DNA of 64,000 bases from Pseudomonas mendocina. GTDB lineage: Bacteria; Pseudomonadota; Gammaproteobacteria; Pseudomonadales; Pseudomonadaceae. The translations under genes and the position numbers were made by a program. Location: the NCBI RefSeq assembly GCF_003008615.1, contig NZ_CP027657.1:3844001-3908000 (forward strand), given 5' to 3'. Each line of letters begins with the position of its first letter. The stretch's first letter is position 1. Below the pieces are notes generated by a model. That model was given only the letters and a program-made list of their open reading frames with translations. It was not told where the DNA came from and ran no database searches. Below are positions 37,930-46,150 of this stretch, in pieces.

Positions 37930-39093
37930 GTGAAACCAGTCCCTCGGGCCCTGTTGTTGGTGGCCCTGGTGCTGGCGGCGATCAATTTGCGCCCCGGCAT
38001 CACGTCCCTTGCACCGCTCATCGAGCGTATTGCCGCCGAGCTGTCGCTGAGCCGCAGCTTCATCAGTCTGACCACGGCCTTGCCGGTGCTGTGCATGGGC
38101 CTGCTCGCGCCCCTGGCGCCGCGCCTGGCAGTGCGCTGGGGGCTGGAGCGCACCATCGTCCTGTGCCTGGGCTTGATCGGGCTGGCGCTGCTAGCGCGAC
38201 TGGCGGCGCATCAAAGCGTGGTGCTGATCGGCAGTGCTATCGCGCTGGGGGCTGCCATCGCCGTTGCCGGACCGCTGCTGTCGGGGTTCATCAAGCGTCA
38301 TTTCGCCAGCCAGATGGGCCGCGTGGTCGGTTGGTATTCACTCGGTATGGCCATCGGTGGCGCGGGCGGCGCGGTACTGACGGCCCCGGCCACGGCGCTA
38401 TTCGGCGATGCCTGGCACCTGGGGCTGGCCGTATGGGCAACGCCTGCGGTGTTGGGCGTGCTGTTGTGGGTATGGTTGCCGAATCAGGCGGGTAGTGCCG
38501 GCGAGCAGGAGAGCGGCGGGCTGCCCTGGCGCCAGCCACGCGCCTGGTTGATCAGTTGTTTCTTCGCCATTCAGGCCGGTCTGTTCTATGCCATCGCGAC
38601 CTGGGCCGTGGCGCGTTATCACGAAGCCGGATTGAGCATGCTGCGCAGCAATTCATTGCTGAGCATCGCGATGCTGATGGGCTTGCCCAGTTCGTTCCTG
38701 CTGCCCTGGTTGGCGCAGCGCTACAACGCGCGCTATCCGTTGCTGCTGGCCTGCGGCGCGACCACCTGCCTGTGCCTGGTGATGGTGACGTTCATGCCGC
38801 GGCTGGTGCCGGAGATGTGGGCGGTGATCATGGGCTTCTCCCTGGGCGGTTCCTTCGCCTTGTCGCTGGTGCTGCCGTTGTACGAGGCGGGCTCGCCGTT
38901 GGCGGTCAGCCGCTGGACCGCGATGATGCTGTTCACCGGCTACAGCCTGGGTTGCCTGACGCCGATTCTCACCGGCCTGGCGCGTGATCTGTCGGGCAGC
39001 TATCAGCTGCCGTTCGCCGTTCTCACCGGCCTGGCGCTGGTGATGACGGTGTTGGCCTGGCTGCTTGGGCGGCGTCGGCAGGTTCAACGCTGA
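37930..39093 (+). CDS. CynX/NimT-family MFS transporter
   Basis: 387 residues with 12 predicted membrane helices. The N-terminus AINLRPGITSLAPLIERI and the early SLSRSFISLTTALPVLCMGL block are typical of the cyanate/nitroimidazole-type subfamily. An MFS signature-like loop is seen at LAPRLAVRWGLERT. It uses a GTG start. The substrate is unknown. It stands 100 bases after the SDR on the same strand, but no functional link is evident. Confidence 0.84.
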   Translation: MKPVPRALLLVALVLAAINLRPGITSLAPLIERIAAELSLSRSFISLTTALPVLCMGLLAPLAPRLAVRWGLERTIVLCLGLIGLALLARLAAHQSVVLIGSAIALGAAIAVAGPLLSGFIKRHFASQMGRVVGWYSLGMAIGGAGGAVLTAPATALFGDAWHLGLAVWATPAVLGVLLWVWLPNQAGSAGEQESGGLPWRQPRAWLISCFFAIQAGLFYAIATWAVARYHEAGLSMLRSNSLLSIAMLMGLPSSFLLPWLAQRYNARYPLLLACGATTCLCLVMVTFMPRLVPEMWAVIMGFSLGGSFALSLVLPLYEAGSPLAVSRWTAMMLFTGYSLGCLTPILTGLARDLSGSYQLPFAVLTGLALVMTVLAWLLGRRRQVQR

Positions 39094-39167
39094 AGAATTC
39101 GCGCCAGTTCCTTTCTTGCCCTGGCGGGCTGTGTTAGAAGGCGTTCTGCTTTTTCAGGAGTGCCGGT

Positions 39168-39596
39168 GTGGAGTCCGAATCCATTGTTTATGGCTGCATC
39201 CGCGACTGGCCCTCGGATGACCCCGAGCAACGTCGCCAGCGTCGTGAAACCAACCATGGCGTGCTCGCCGAATTGCCGGCTGGCGATCTCTGGCCGTTTC
39301 TTGGCCGCGAGATGTTCTCCTTCTGCGACCTGCCTGGCGCAGGCCTGTATCAGACCCAGGTGATCCATTTCGGTGCCAGCTACGGCGCTGTGGAATACGA
39401 ATGGAACCTGTGGATCGAGGCCTTCGAGGCGCTGCTCAAGCGCCTGTACTGGGCCAGCGCGGTGGTGCACCTGGAAACCGAACTCAACGGCATTCACACC
39501 TTCCGCTGGGAGTCCGATAGCGGATTTCACAGCCCGCAGGAAGGTGCCCTGCGGGTGCGCTGCGCCTGGGAGCGTGAAGGTGTGCTGCGCGGCTGA
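39168..39596 (+). CDS. Conserved protein of unknown function
   Basis: 142 residues from a GTG start after TCAGGAG. It is acidic and tryptophan-rich (RDWPSDD, DLWPFLGREMF, YEWNLWIEAFEALLKRLYW), soluble and without a signal peptide. I do not recognise a domain. Codon use is like that of its neighbours. It lies just upstream of the porin promoter region. Confidence 0.65.
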   Translation: MESESIVYGCIRDWPSDDPEQRRQRRETNHGVLAELPAGDLWPFLGREMFSFCDLPGAGLYQTQVIHFGASYGAVEYEWNLWIEAFEALLKRLYWASAVVHLETELNGIHTFRWESDSGFHSPQEGALRVRCAWEREGVLRG

Positions 39597-39664
39597 AACC
39601 TAGCCGCTGTCACAGAGCGGCGGGCTGTGATTCGCCTTATAGACGTTCGGAGTAAAAAGTTCCG

Positions 39665-39682
39665 CTGTCATCAAATATTTAT
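39665..39682 (+). promoter_or_regulatory. Possible PHO box upstream of the phosphate-selective porin
   Basis: CTGTCAT followed 11 bases later by TATTTAT. PhoB sites are two CTGTCAT-like half sites spaced 11 bases apart; the first is exact and the second weak. Position, about 110 bases before the porin start, and the gene's family make PhoB control plausible. Confidence 0.35.
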
Positions 39683-39789
39683 ATATCGGCAACTGCGCTG
39701 AAATAACCCCTCGCCAAGATTCCCCCCAACACGAACGAGCGCTCCGCTCGGGTGTTTTCAACACTTAAAGTCCAACAGGGGAATCCTCG

Positions 39790-41094
39790 ATGATCCGTAA
39801 GCACTTCGCCGGTTTCGCAGCCAGCGCCCTGGCTCTGGCCGTCTCCGCCCAGGCTTTCGCCGGTACCGTCACCACTGACGGCGCCGACCTCGTGATCAAG
39901 ACCAAAGGTGGCCTGGAAGTCGCCACCACCGACAAGGCCTTCAGCTTCAAGCTGAGCGGCAAACTGCAATGGGACGCCACTCAGTTCGATGGCCTGATGG
40001 CTGCCGACCAGAACAAGCCGTTCGACGATACCTTCAACACCTTCATCCGCCGCGGTGAGTTCGGTCTGGAAGGCACTGCCTACAGCGATTGGGATTGGGG
40101 TCTGCGTCTGAGCTATGACGAAGGTGATGACACCAGCGTCGACCGTGCCTTCATCGCATATACCGGTCTGGATATCGGCACCTTTACCGTCGGCCGTTTT
40201 GGTGTCGACTACGGTCTGGAAAACTCCACCAGCTCCTCCTGGATCACCGCCATCGAGCGTCCGTTCATGTACGACTTCCTGAACGGCGATGAAGACACCC
40301 AGTTCGGCGTGAACTTCAAGCACTCCGGCGACAACTACGGCCTGATGGCTCAGGTTGCCACCTACGAGGGTGACAACAACTACAAGAGCGAAGACAACGA
40401 CGAGCTCTACGGTTACACCCTGCGTGCCCATTGGGCGCCTTACCTCAATGGCACCGACGTCATTCACCTTGCTGCCAACTACCACAACAGTGAGTCCGAC
40501 GATAACCGTGCCCGCGCTCGTACCCGCATGGGCATTCGCAGCGACAACGATTTTCGCCTGACCTTCGGCGACGTGCGTGTGGCTGACAAAGACGTCGAGT
40601 GGGTGTTGGAATCCGGTGCTCAGTTCGGTGCCTTCCGCGCACAAGCGGAATACTTCCAGCGTCAGATCAGCGGTGAAACACTGGCCGGTGCCAAATCCGA
40701 CGTCGACCTCAGCGGCTACTACGCTCAGGTTTCCTACATGTTCAATGGCGTGCGCCAATACAAGGCCGCTGACGGCAAGTGGGACAAGCCGGACAACATG
40801 AAAGGCTCCTGGGAAGTCTTCGCGCGTTACGAGAGCGCCACCATCGACTCCGATGCAGGGGCCATTCCGGGCAACCTGGGCCTGGCCGGTATCGTCGCTG
40901 ATGATGTCAACGACGAGTTCGAGACCAAGGCCATGGTGGTGGGTGTGAACTACTTCGTCACGCCATCCGTACGTACCAGCTTGAACTACGTCGATTACCA
41001 GGTTGACAACATCAACACCTCCAACCAGGTCGATGGCAAGGGTGTTCAGGATGACGGCAAGGCCATCATCGCGCGCCTGCAGTACGTGTTCTAA
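39790..41094 (+). CDS. OprP/OprO-type phosphate or pyrophosphate porin
   Basis: 434 residues. A signal peptide ends at AQAFA, then a short N-terminal region is followed by a 16-strand beta-barrel ending in phenylalanine (ARLQYVF), the outer-membrane insertion signal. FSFKLSGKLQWDATQFDGL, FNTFIRRGEFGLEGTAY and the TVGRFGVDYGLENSTSS loop match the phosphate-selective porin family. OprP is a trimer that admits orthophosphate and OprO prefers pyrophosphate; sequence by eye does not separate them. The exported pyrophosphatase nearby hints at pyrophosphate. It is followed by a terminator. Confidence 0.88.
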   Translation: MIRKHFAGFAASALALAVSAQAFAGTVTTDGADLVIKTKGGLEVATTDKAFSFKLSGKLQWDATQFDGLMAADQNKPFDDTFNTFIRRGEFGLEGTAYSDWDWGLRLSYDEGDDTSVDRAFIAYTGLDIGTFTVGRFGVDYGLENSTSSSWITAIERPFMYDFLNGDEDTQFGVNFKHSGDNYGLMAQVATYEGDNNYKSEDNDELYGYTLRAHWAPYLNGTDVIHLAANYHNSESDDNRARARTRMGIRSDNDFRLTFGDVRVADKDVEWVLESGAQFGAFRAQAEYFQRQISGETLAGAKSDVDLSGYYAQVSYMFNGVRQYKAADGKWDKPDNMKGSWEVFARYESATIDSDAGAIPGNLGLAGIVADDVNDEFETKAMVVGVNYFVTPSVRTSLNYVDYQVDNINTSNQVDGKGVQDDGKAIIARLQYVF

Positions 41095-41122
41095 GCAACA
41101 CCTTCATCCGTTGCTCCTGATT

Positions 41123-41151
41123 GAGCCCCGCCCCTGGCGGGGCTTTTTTAT
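41123..41151 (+). terminator. Rho-independent terminator after the porin
   Basis: Stem AGCCCCGCC / GGCGGGGCT followed by TTTTTTA, 28 bases beyond the porin stop. It separates the porin transcript from the ParB-like gene, at least in part. Confidence 0.82.
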
Positions 41152-41176
41152 CGCCAAGTCCTTTGGAGATTGTTCG

Positions 41177-42106
41177 ATGCGTCACATCACTCTGTTGCTG
41201 GTCGCGCTCGGCCTGAGTTCGGCTGTTCTGGCCGAGGATTACAGCACGGCCAAGCCCGGCGAGCTGCTCCAGGTGCCCCTGCAGGCCCTGCATCCGACCC
41301 AGGCAGCGGTTGGTTATGATCAGATCTATTACAAGCTCGGCCGCTTCGCGCAGGAACGCAACAAGCTGTTCGACGAATACTGCGAAGCCAATGGCCAGGG
41401 CGAGAGTGCCAAGGTGCCTGGTGATGCCGATCTGCACAAACCTGAGAGTTTCACCTGTCAGGACAAGGTCGGTGCACGCAGCAGCGAGATGAAGACCGTA
41501 GTGGTTGGCCCTGGCGGCAAACTGTTTCTCACCGATGGACATCACACTTTCACCGTGCTGATGGAACACCCCGGCGGTGGCGAGAACCTGAGCATGTGGG
41601 TTCGGGTGACTGATAATTTCAGCGACAGTGCCGACCTGGCCAGCTTCTGGCAGCGGATGCAGCTGGCGCGCAAGGTCTGGCTCAAAGACGGCAATGGTCA
41701 ACCCATCGACTCAGGTCAGATACCGGCGCAACTCGGTCTGCAGCACCTGACCAACGATCCTTATCGTGCGCTGGTGTATTTCACCCGCGAGGTGGGTTAT
41801 GACAAGCCCCGCTCCGGCGAAGTGGCGCCTGAGTTTCTCGAGTTCTATTGGGGTAACTGGCTGCGTTCGGTGCTGCCACTGGACGGCTATGATCTGAGTG
41901 ATCGCGGTGATTACCGCGATGCGGTCGAAGCTGCCGCGAAGAAAATGGTGGCGCTGGCTCCTGACGAGAACGTGGGAGACAGTGGTTTCAAGGCGCGTGA
42001 GCTGGGTGGTTATTCGTCGCTGGATCGCAAAGAACTGAACAAGGTCGCCGGGCGCAAGCTGAATTACGCTACCAGCTACAAGAAGAGCCTGGCCAGCAGA
42101 AGCTGA
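41177..42106 (+). CDS. Exported ParB/sulfiredoxin-fold protein
   Basis: 309 residues. A cleavable signal peptide (MRHITLLLVALGLSSAVLA) directs it to the periplasm. The segment VGPGGKLFLTDGHHTFTVLM contains the DGHH core of ParB/sulfiredoxin-like N-terminal domains, an NTP-binding fold in the cytoplasmic members. The preceding VPLQALHPTQAAVGYDQI resembles the family lead-in strand. No helix-turn-helix or DNA-binding part is present, so it is not a chromosome partition protein. I recall related exported proteins near oprP/oprO in P. aeruginosa. The function is unknown; a periplasmic phosphate-related role is a guess. GGAG lies 9 bases before the ATG. Confidence 0.72.
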   Translation: MRHITLLLVALGLSSAVLAEDYSTAKPGELLQVPLQALHPTQAAVGYDQIYYKLGRFAQERNKLFDEYCEANGQGESAKVPGDADLHKPESFTCQDKVGARSSEMKTVVVGPGGKLFLTDGHHTFTVLMEHPGGGENLSMWVRVTDNFSDSADLASFWQRMQLARKVWLKDGNGQPIDSGQIPAQLGLQHLTNDPYRALVYFTREVGYDKPRSGEVAPEFLEFYWGNWLRSVLPLDGYDLSDRGDYRDAVEAAAKKMVALAPDENVGDSGFKARELGGYSSLDRKELNKVAGRKLNYATSYKKSLASRS

Positions 42107-42126
42107 GTCGGCTCTGTGGCGAGAAA

Positions 42127-42160
42127 TAAAAAAGCCCGGCTATCGCTCCGGGCTTTTTAT
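42127..42160. terminator. Bidirectional terminator between ParB-like gene and ppa
   Basis: AAAAAAGCCCGG and CCGGGCTTTTTA around an eight-base loop. It serves the convergent genes on both strands. Confidence 0.82.
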
Positions 42161-42171
42161 TCAGATTGGAA

Positions 42172-42777
42172 TCAGTTGTTTTTCTTGAAGTTGTCCAGTG
42201 CCTGCTGAATCATCTGGCGTGCTTCGGCGGCATTACCATAGCCGTTCAGCTCGACCTTCTTGCGGCCTTCCGGCAACTGTTTGTAAACGCGGAAGAAGGC
42301 TTCGATGCGCTGCCGCTCGATTTCCGGCAGATCAGTGATGTCCTGGATCTTGTCATAGCTCGGATCGATGTCGCTGCTCGGCACGCCGATGATCTTCTCG
42401 TCGGCTTCACCGCCGTCGATCATCTTCAGGTAGCCGATGGGGCGGAACTTGATCAGCACACCGGGGTGCAGAGGCTCGCGCGTCAGTACCAGGCCGTCCA
42501 GCGGATCGTTGTCGCCGCCCAGGGTGCGGGAAAGAGAGCCATAGTTGGCCGGATAGACGACCGGCATCGACTGAAAGCGATCGACGAACACCAAGCCCTG
42601 CTCGTTGATCTCGTATTTGGTGAAACTACCCGCCGGGATCTCCACCGCCATGTGCACATCGTTCGGTGCATTTTCCGCCTGTTCTGCGTAAAAGGGATGG
42701 ACGATGGATTTGTCCGCCATGGCGGCGCTGCTACCCAGGATCATGGCCACACCGATGGCGACGAGCGACTTGTGCAT
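42172..42777 (-). CDS. Exported inorganic pyrophosphatase (family I)
   Basis: 201 residues. An N-terminal signal peptide (MHKSLVAIGVAMILGSSAAMA) precedes a complete family I pyrophosphatase. MAVEIPAGSFTKYEIN, the VVYPANYGSLSRTLGGDNDPLDGLV active-site block with the DNDPLD metal-binding aspartates, and a later acidic block (DIDPSYDKIQDITDL) are present. It hydrolyses pyrophosphate to two phosphates. Export distinguishes it from the cytoplasmic housekeeping enzyme, so it should act on periplasmic pyrophosphate. It converges on the porin and ParB-like genes. Confidence 0.88.
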   Translation of the reverse strand: MHKSLVAIGVAMILGSSAAMADKSIVHPFYAEQAENAPNDVHMAVEIPAGSFTKYEINEQGLVFVDRFQSMPVVYPANYGSLSRTLGGDNDPLDGLVLTREPLHPGVLIKFRPIGYLKMIDGGEADEKIIGVPSSDIDPSYDKIQDITDLPEIERQRIEAFFRVYKQLPEGRKKVELNGYGNAAEARQMIQQALDNFKKNN

Positions 42778-42901
42778 GAGAACTCCTTCAAAAGCATGAG
42801 GTTATAAGTGTTGGAGTGCTCATATTGCGTGGCCATTGTTAGAGATATATTGCAGCCGAAGCGCTGCCGCCATTCGTGCTTGAGAAGGTCTGGAACTCGT
42901 C

Positions 42902-44026
42902 ATGCCGCTCCAATGCATCGCCACCCTGCATCAGGTACCTCCCTCTGACTGGGATGCCCTTTTACCCAGCCCGCAGCCCTTTCTGCGCCACGCATTTCTC
43001 AGTGCGTTGGAGGACAGTGGCAGTGTCGGCGGGCGCACGGGCTGGCAGCCTGCGCATCGGCTCTGGTTCGACGAGCACGGGCAGTTGCAGGCGGCTATGC
43101 CGGCTTACGTCAAACAGCATTCCTATGGCGAGTATGTGTTCGATCATGGCTGGGCCGATGCCTGTCGCCGTGCGGGTATCGCCTATTACCCCAAGCTGCT
43201 GGGGGCCATTCCCTTTTCCCCGGTCGGTGGTGCGCGCCTGCTCGGCGATCGCCAGGGCTGTGCCAGTCTGATCGATGCCTTGACCACTGCGCTGCATGAG
43301 GAGGGGCTTTCCAGCCTGCATATCAACTTCACCCAACCGGCCTGCGATGAAGTGTTGCAAGGCCGTGAGAACTGGCTGGAGCGGATTGGCTGTCAGTATC
43401 ACTGGCGCAATCGCGGCTATCGCGACTTTCAGGATTTTCTCGATGCACTCGCTTCGCGCAAGCGCAAGCAGATGCGCAAGGAGCGGGAGCAGGTGGCGGG
43501 GCAGGGCATCGAGTTCGACTGGCTAGGCGGCCATGAATTGAGCGAGGCGCAGTGGGACTTCGTCTATCACTGCTACGCCAACACCTACCATGTTCGTGGG
43601 CAGGCGCCCTACCTGACGCGGGCTTTCTTCAGTCTGCTGGCCGAGCGCATGCCCGAGTCGATCCGCGTGGTGCTGGCGCATCAACATGGCCGCCCAGTAG
43701 CCATGGCTTTCAGCCTGCTCGATGGTGATACGCTCTACGGCCGTTACTGGGGTTGCCTGGCCGAGTTCGACCGGCTGCATTTCGAGACCTGCTTCTACCA
43801 GGGCATTGCCTGGGCCATCGAGGTTGGGCTTGCTCGTTTCGACGCCGGTGCCCAGGGGGAGCACAAGTTGATTCGCGGTTTCGAACCGGTGATCACCCGA
43901 TCCTGGCACTACCTCTGTCACCCCGGGTTACGGGAGGCTGTGGCGGATTATCTGCAGCAGGAGCGCATCGATGTGCTCGCCTATGCCGAGCAGGCAGCTC
44001 AGCACCTTCCTTATCGACACGACTGA
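42902..44026 (+). CDS. FemAB-like GNAT-fold acyltransferase (peptidoglycan bridge type)
   Basis: 374 residues of the PF04339-like family of putative N-acyltransferases. Two GNAT halves are expected; visible family phrases are [65 protein letters not shown] and LYGRYWGCLAEFDRLHFETC. Proteins of this kind are annotated as peptidoglycan biosynthesis/recognition, but no substrate has been firmly established to my knowledge. It is cytoplasmic and divergent from the pyrophosphatase gene. Confidence 0.8.
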   Translation: MPLQCIATLHQVPPSDWDALLPSPQPFLRHAFLSALEDSGSVGGRTGWQPAHRLWFDEHGQLQAAMPAYVKQHSYGEYVFDHGWADACRRAGIAYYPKLLGAIPFSPVGGARLLGDRQGCASLIDALTTALHEEGLSSLHINFTQPACDEVLQGRENWLERIGCQYHWRNRGYRDFQDFLDALASRKRKQMRKEREQVAGQGIEFDWLGGHELSEAQWDFVYHCYANTYHVRGQAPYLTRAFFSLLAERMPESIRVVLAHQHGRPVAMAFSLLDGDTLYGRYWGCLAEFDRLHFETCFYQGIAWAIEVGLARFDAGAQGEHKLIRGFEPVITRSWHYLCHPGLREAVADYLQQERIDVLAYAEQAAQHLPYRHD

Positions 44027-44495
44027 CGGGGCGTGATGCCGCGTCTTGCGCGGGCGTCTGATGTAGCGAGCCGGCTGGCGGAAGTTCCCTTCGTTGGAGT
44101 TTCCTGAAAAAAGTTCAGAGCTTTCTGCAAGAAGCGTCTGTCACGATGCCACTAAATTCCGCTCTTCACGTTTGCAGTGCCTGCTGTGGTGATCTTCGAT
44201 TGGTAAGACCAGCGTAACTGGGCTAGACCGATACGAGGGGCATGTACATGGCAGTCGGTGTGATGCGGTGTTCGCAAGGAGATTGGCAGCGTGCGTGATG
44301 CGCTCGCCGACGCGCAACGGCTGCGGTGGAGAACCGCTCGGGTCTACCTGCCTTTGCCGACAACCTCCGGGCTGCCTGCGTGAAGAGGGAAGTAGACGAT
44401 GCCCAACGCTCGCCACAAGCAAGTGCGTTTCACAATCGGGGCATACGGGTTATTTCCCGCTGCCCGATAACAACAAATGAGAGGGGAGCCCCCCA
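44027..44495. other. Long intergenic region upstream of putP
   Basis: 469 bases without a convincing gene. A small CTGAA/TTCAG hairpin occurs near 44105. The region presumably holds the putP promoter and any activator sites for a PruR-type regulator, but I could not pick out a clear direct repeat. GAGGGGAGC just ahead of 44496 is the putP ribosome-binding site. Confidence 0.4.
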
Positions 44496-45980
44496 ATGAC
44501 AGCTAGTACTCCGATGCTCGTCACCTTCGTGGTGTACATCATGGCCATGGTGCTGATTGGATTCATCGCCTACCGAGCCACCAAGAATTTCTCCGATTAC
44601 ATCCTCGGCGGTCGTAGCCTCGGTAGCGTGGTCACCGCCCTGTCGGCTGGCGCTTCCGACATGAGCGGCTGGCTGCTGATGGGCCTGCCGGGCGCGATTT
44701 TCGTTGCTGGTATTTCCGAGAGCTGGATCGCCATCGGCCTGATCGTCGGTGCTTACCTCAACTGGCTGTTCGTTGCCGGGCGTCTGCGTGTGCACACCGA
44801 GCACAACAACAACGCCCTGACGCTGCCCGACTATTTCACCAACCGCTTCGAAGACAGCAGTCGCCTGCTACGCATCTTCTCGGCCCTGGTGATCCTGGTG
44901 TTCTTCACCATCTACTGCGCCTCGGGCGTGGTGGCAGGCGCGCGCCTGTTCGAAAGCACCTTTGGCATTTCCTACGGCACCGCGCTGTGGATCGGCGCTG
45001 CGGCGACCATCCTCTACGTGTTCGTCGGCGGCTTCCTCGCCGTGAGCTGGACCGACACCGTGCAGGCGGCGATGATGCTCTTCGCGCTGCTGATCACCCC
45101 GGTGTTCGTGATCCTGGCGCTGGGCAACTACGACGCGGCCATGGCCACCATCGAGCAGGCCAACCCGGCCAACTTCGACATGTTCCGCAACCTGTCCTTC
45201 CTCGCCATCGTCTCCCTGCTGGGCTGGGGCCTGGGTTATTTCGGTCAGCCGCACATCCTGGTGCGCTTCATGGCCGCTGATTCGGTCAAGACCATTCCGG
45301 CGGCGCGCCGCATCGGTATGGCCTGGATGATTCTCTGCCTGGGTGGTGCGGTCGCTGCCGGTTTCTTCGGTATCGCCTACTTCAACAACAACCCGGAGCT
45401 GGCAGGCGCGGTCAACGAGAACGGTGAGCGCGTGTTCATCGAGCTGACCAAGATCCTGTTCAACCCGTGGATCGCTGGTATCGTCCTGTCGGGCATCCTG
45501 GCTGCCGTGATGAGTACCCTGAGCTGCCAGCTGCTGGTGTGCTCCAGCGCCCTGACCGAAGACTTCTACAAAGCCTTCCTGCGCAAGAACGCCTCGCAGT
45601 CCGAGCTGGTATGGGTCGGTCGCTTCATGGTGCTGGCCATCGCGCTGGTTGCTATCGCCATTGCCTACAACCCCGAGAGCAAGGTGCTTGGCCTGGTGGC
45701 CTACGCCTGGGCGGGCTTCGGTGCTGCCTTCGGTCCGGTGGTGATCTTCTCCCTGCTGTGGAAGCGCATGACCCGTAACGGCGCGCTGGCTGGCATGGTG
45801 GTCGGTGCCGTCACCGTGGTGGTGTGGAAGGAGTTCATCGGCTTGGGTCTGTACGAGATCATTCCGGGCTTCATCCTCTGCAGCCTGTGCATCGTGGTCT
45901 TCAGCCTGCTGGACAAGGAGCCTTCCGCTTCGATCCAGAAGCGCTTCGACGAGGCCGATCAGGAATACAAAGCGGTCTGA
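44496..45980 (+). CDS. putP: Sodium/proline symporter
   Basis: 494 residues, SSS family, with about 13 membrane helices. The PutP landmark ASDMSGWLLMGLPG in TM2 carries the sodium-site aspartate and serine. GYFGQPHILVRFMAA and the late SSALTEDFYKAFLR block are also typical. It imports proline with sodium ions at the inner membrane. The long upstream region suggests regulated expression, probably by proline through a PruR-type activator; a pruR-like gene lies 20 kb away. It ends in a strong terminator. Confidence 0.94.
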   Translation: MTASTPMLVTFVVYIMAMVLIGFIAYRATKNFSDYILGGRSLGSVVTALSAGASDMSGWLLMGLPGAIFVAGISESWIAIGLIVGAYLNWLFVAGRLRVHTEHNNNALTLPDYFTNRFEDSSRLLRIFSALVILVFFTIYCASGVVAGARLFESTFGISYGTALWIGAAATILYVFVGGFLAVSWTDTVQAAMMLFALLITPVFVILALGNYDAAMATIEQANPANFDMFRNLSFLAIVSLLGWGLGYFGQPHILVRFMAADSVKTIPAARRIGMAWMILCLGGAVAAGFFGIAYFNNNPELAGAVNENGERVFIELTKILFNPWIAGIVLSGILAAVMSTLSCQLLVCSSALTEDFYKAFLRKNASQSELVWVGRFMVLAIALVAIAIAYNPESKVLGLVAYAWAGFGAAFGPVVIFSLLWKRMTRNGALAGMVVGAVTVVVWKEFIGLGLYEIIPGFILCSLCIVVFSLLDKEPSASIQKRFDEADQEYKAV

Positions 45981-45995
45981 TTGTCTCCTGATGTG

Positions 45996-46033
45996 AAAAA
46001 GCGGCGACTGCATGGCAGTCGCCGCTTTTTTAT
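45996..46033 (+). terminator. Rho-independent terminator after putP
   Basis: A 12-base-pair stem AGCGGCGACTGC / GCAGTCGCCGCT with a short loop followed by TTTTTTATT, 15 bases after the putP stop. Confidence 0.88.
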
Positions 46034-46099
46034 TGCCTGCCATTTATGCCGGCCGCCCTGCGAGCCGTCGCTGCGCGACGCTAGCATCTACGGGGGCAT

Positions 46100-46142
46100 G
46101 TAGGGTGCGCCGTGCGCACCGATGGTTCACAGCACAGCCTAC
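46100..46142. repeat. Dispersed GTAGGGTGCGC repeat
   Basis: GTAGGGTGCGCCGTGCGCACC is followed by a degenerate right arm ending in CCTAC. It lies between the convergent putP and lipoprotein hydrolase genes. Confidence 0.6.
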
Positions 46143-46150
46143 GGAACGCT

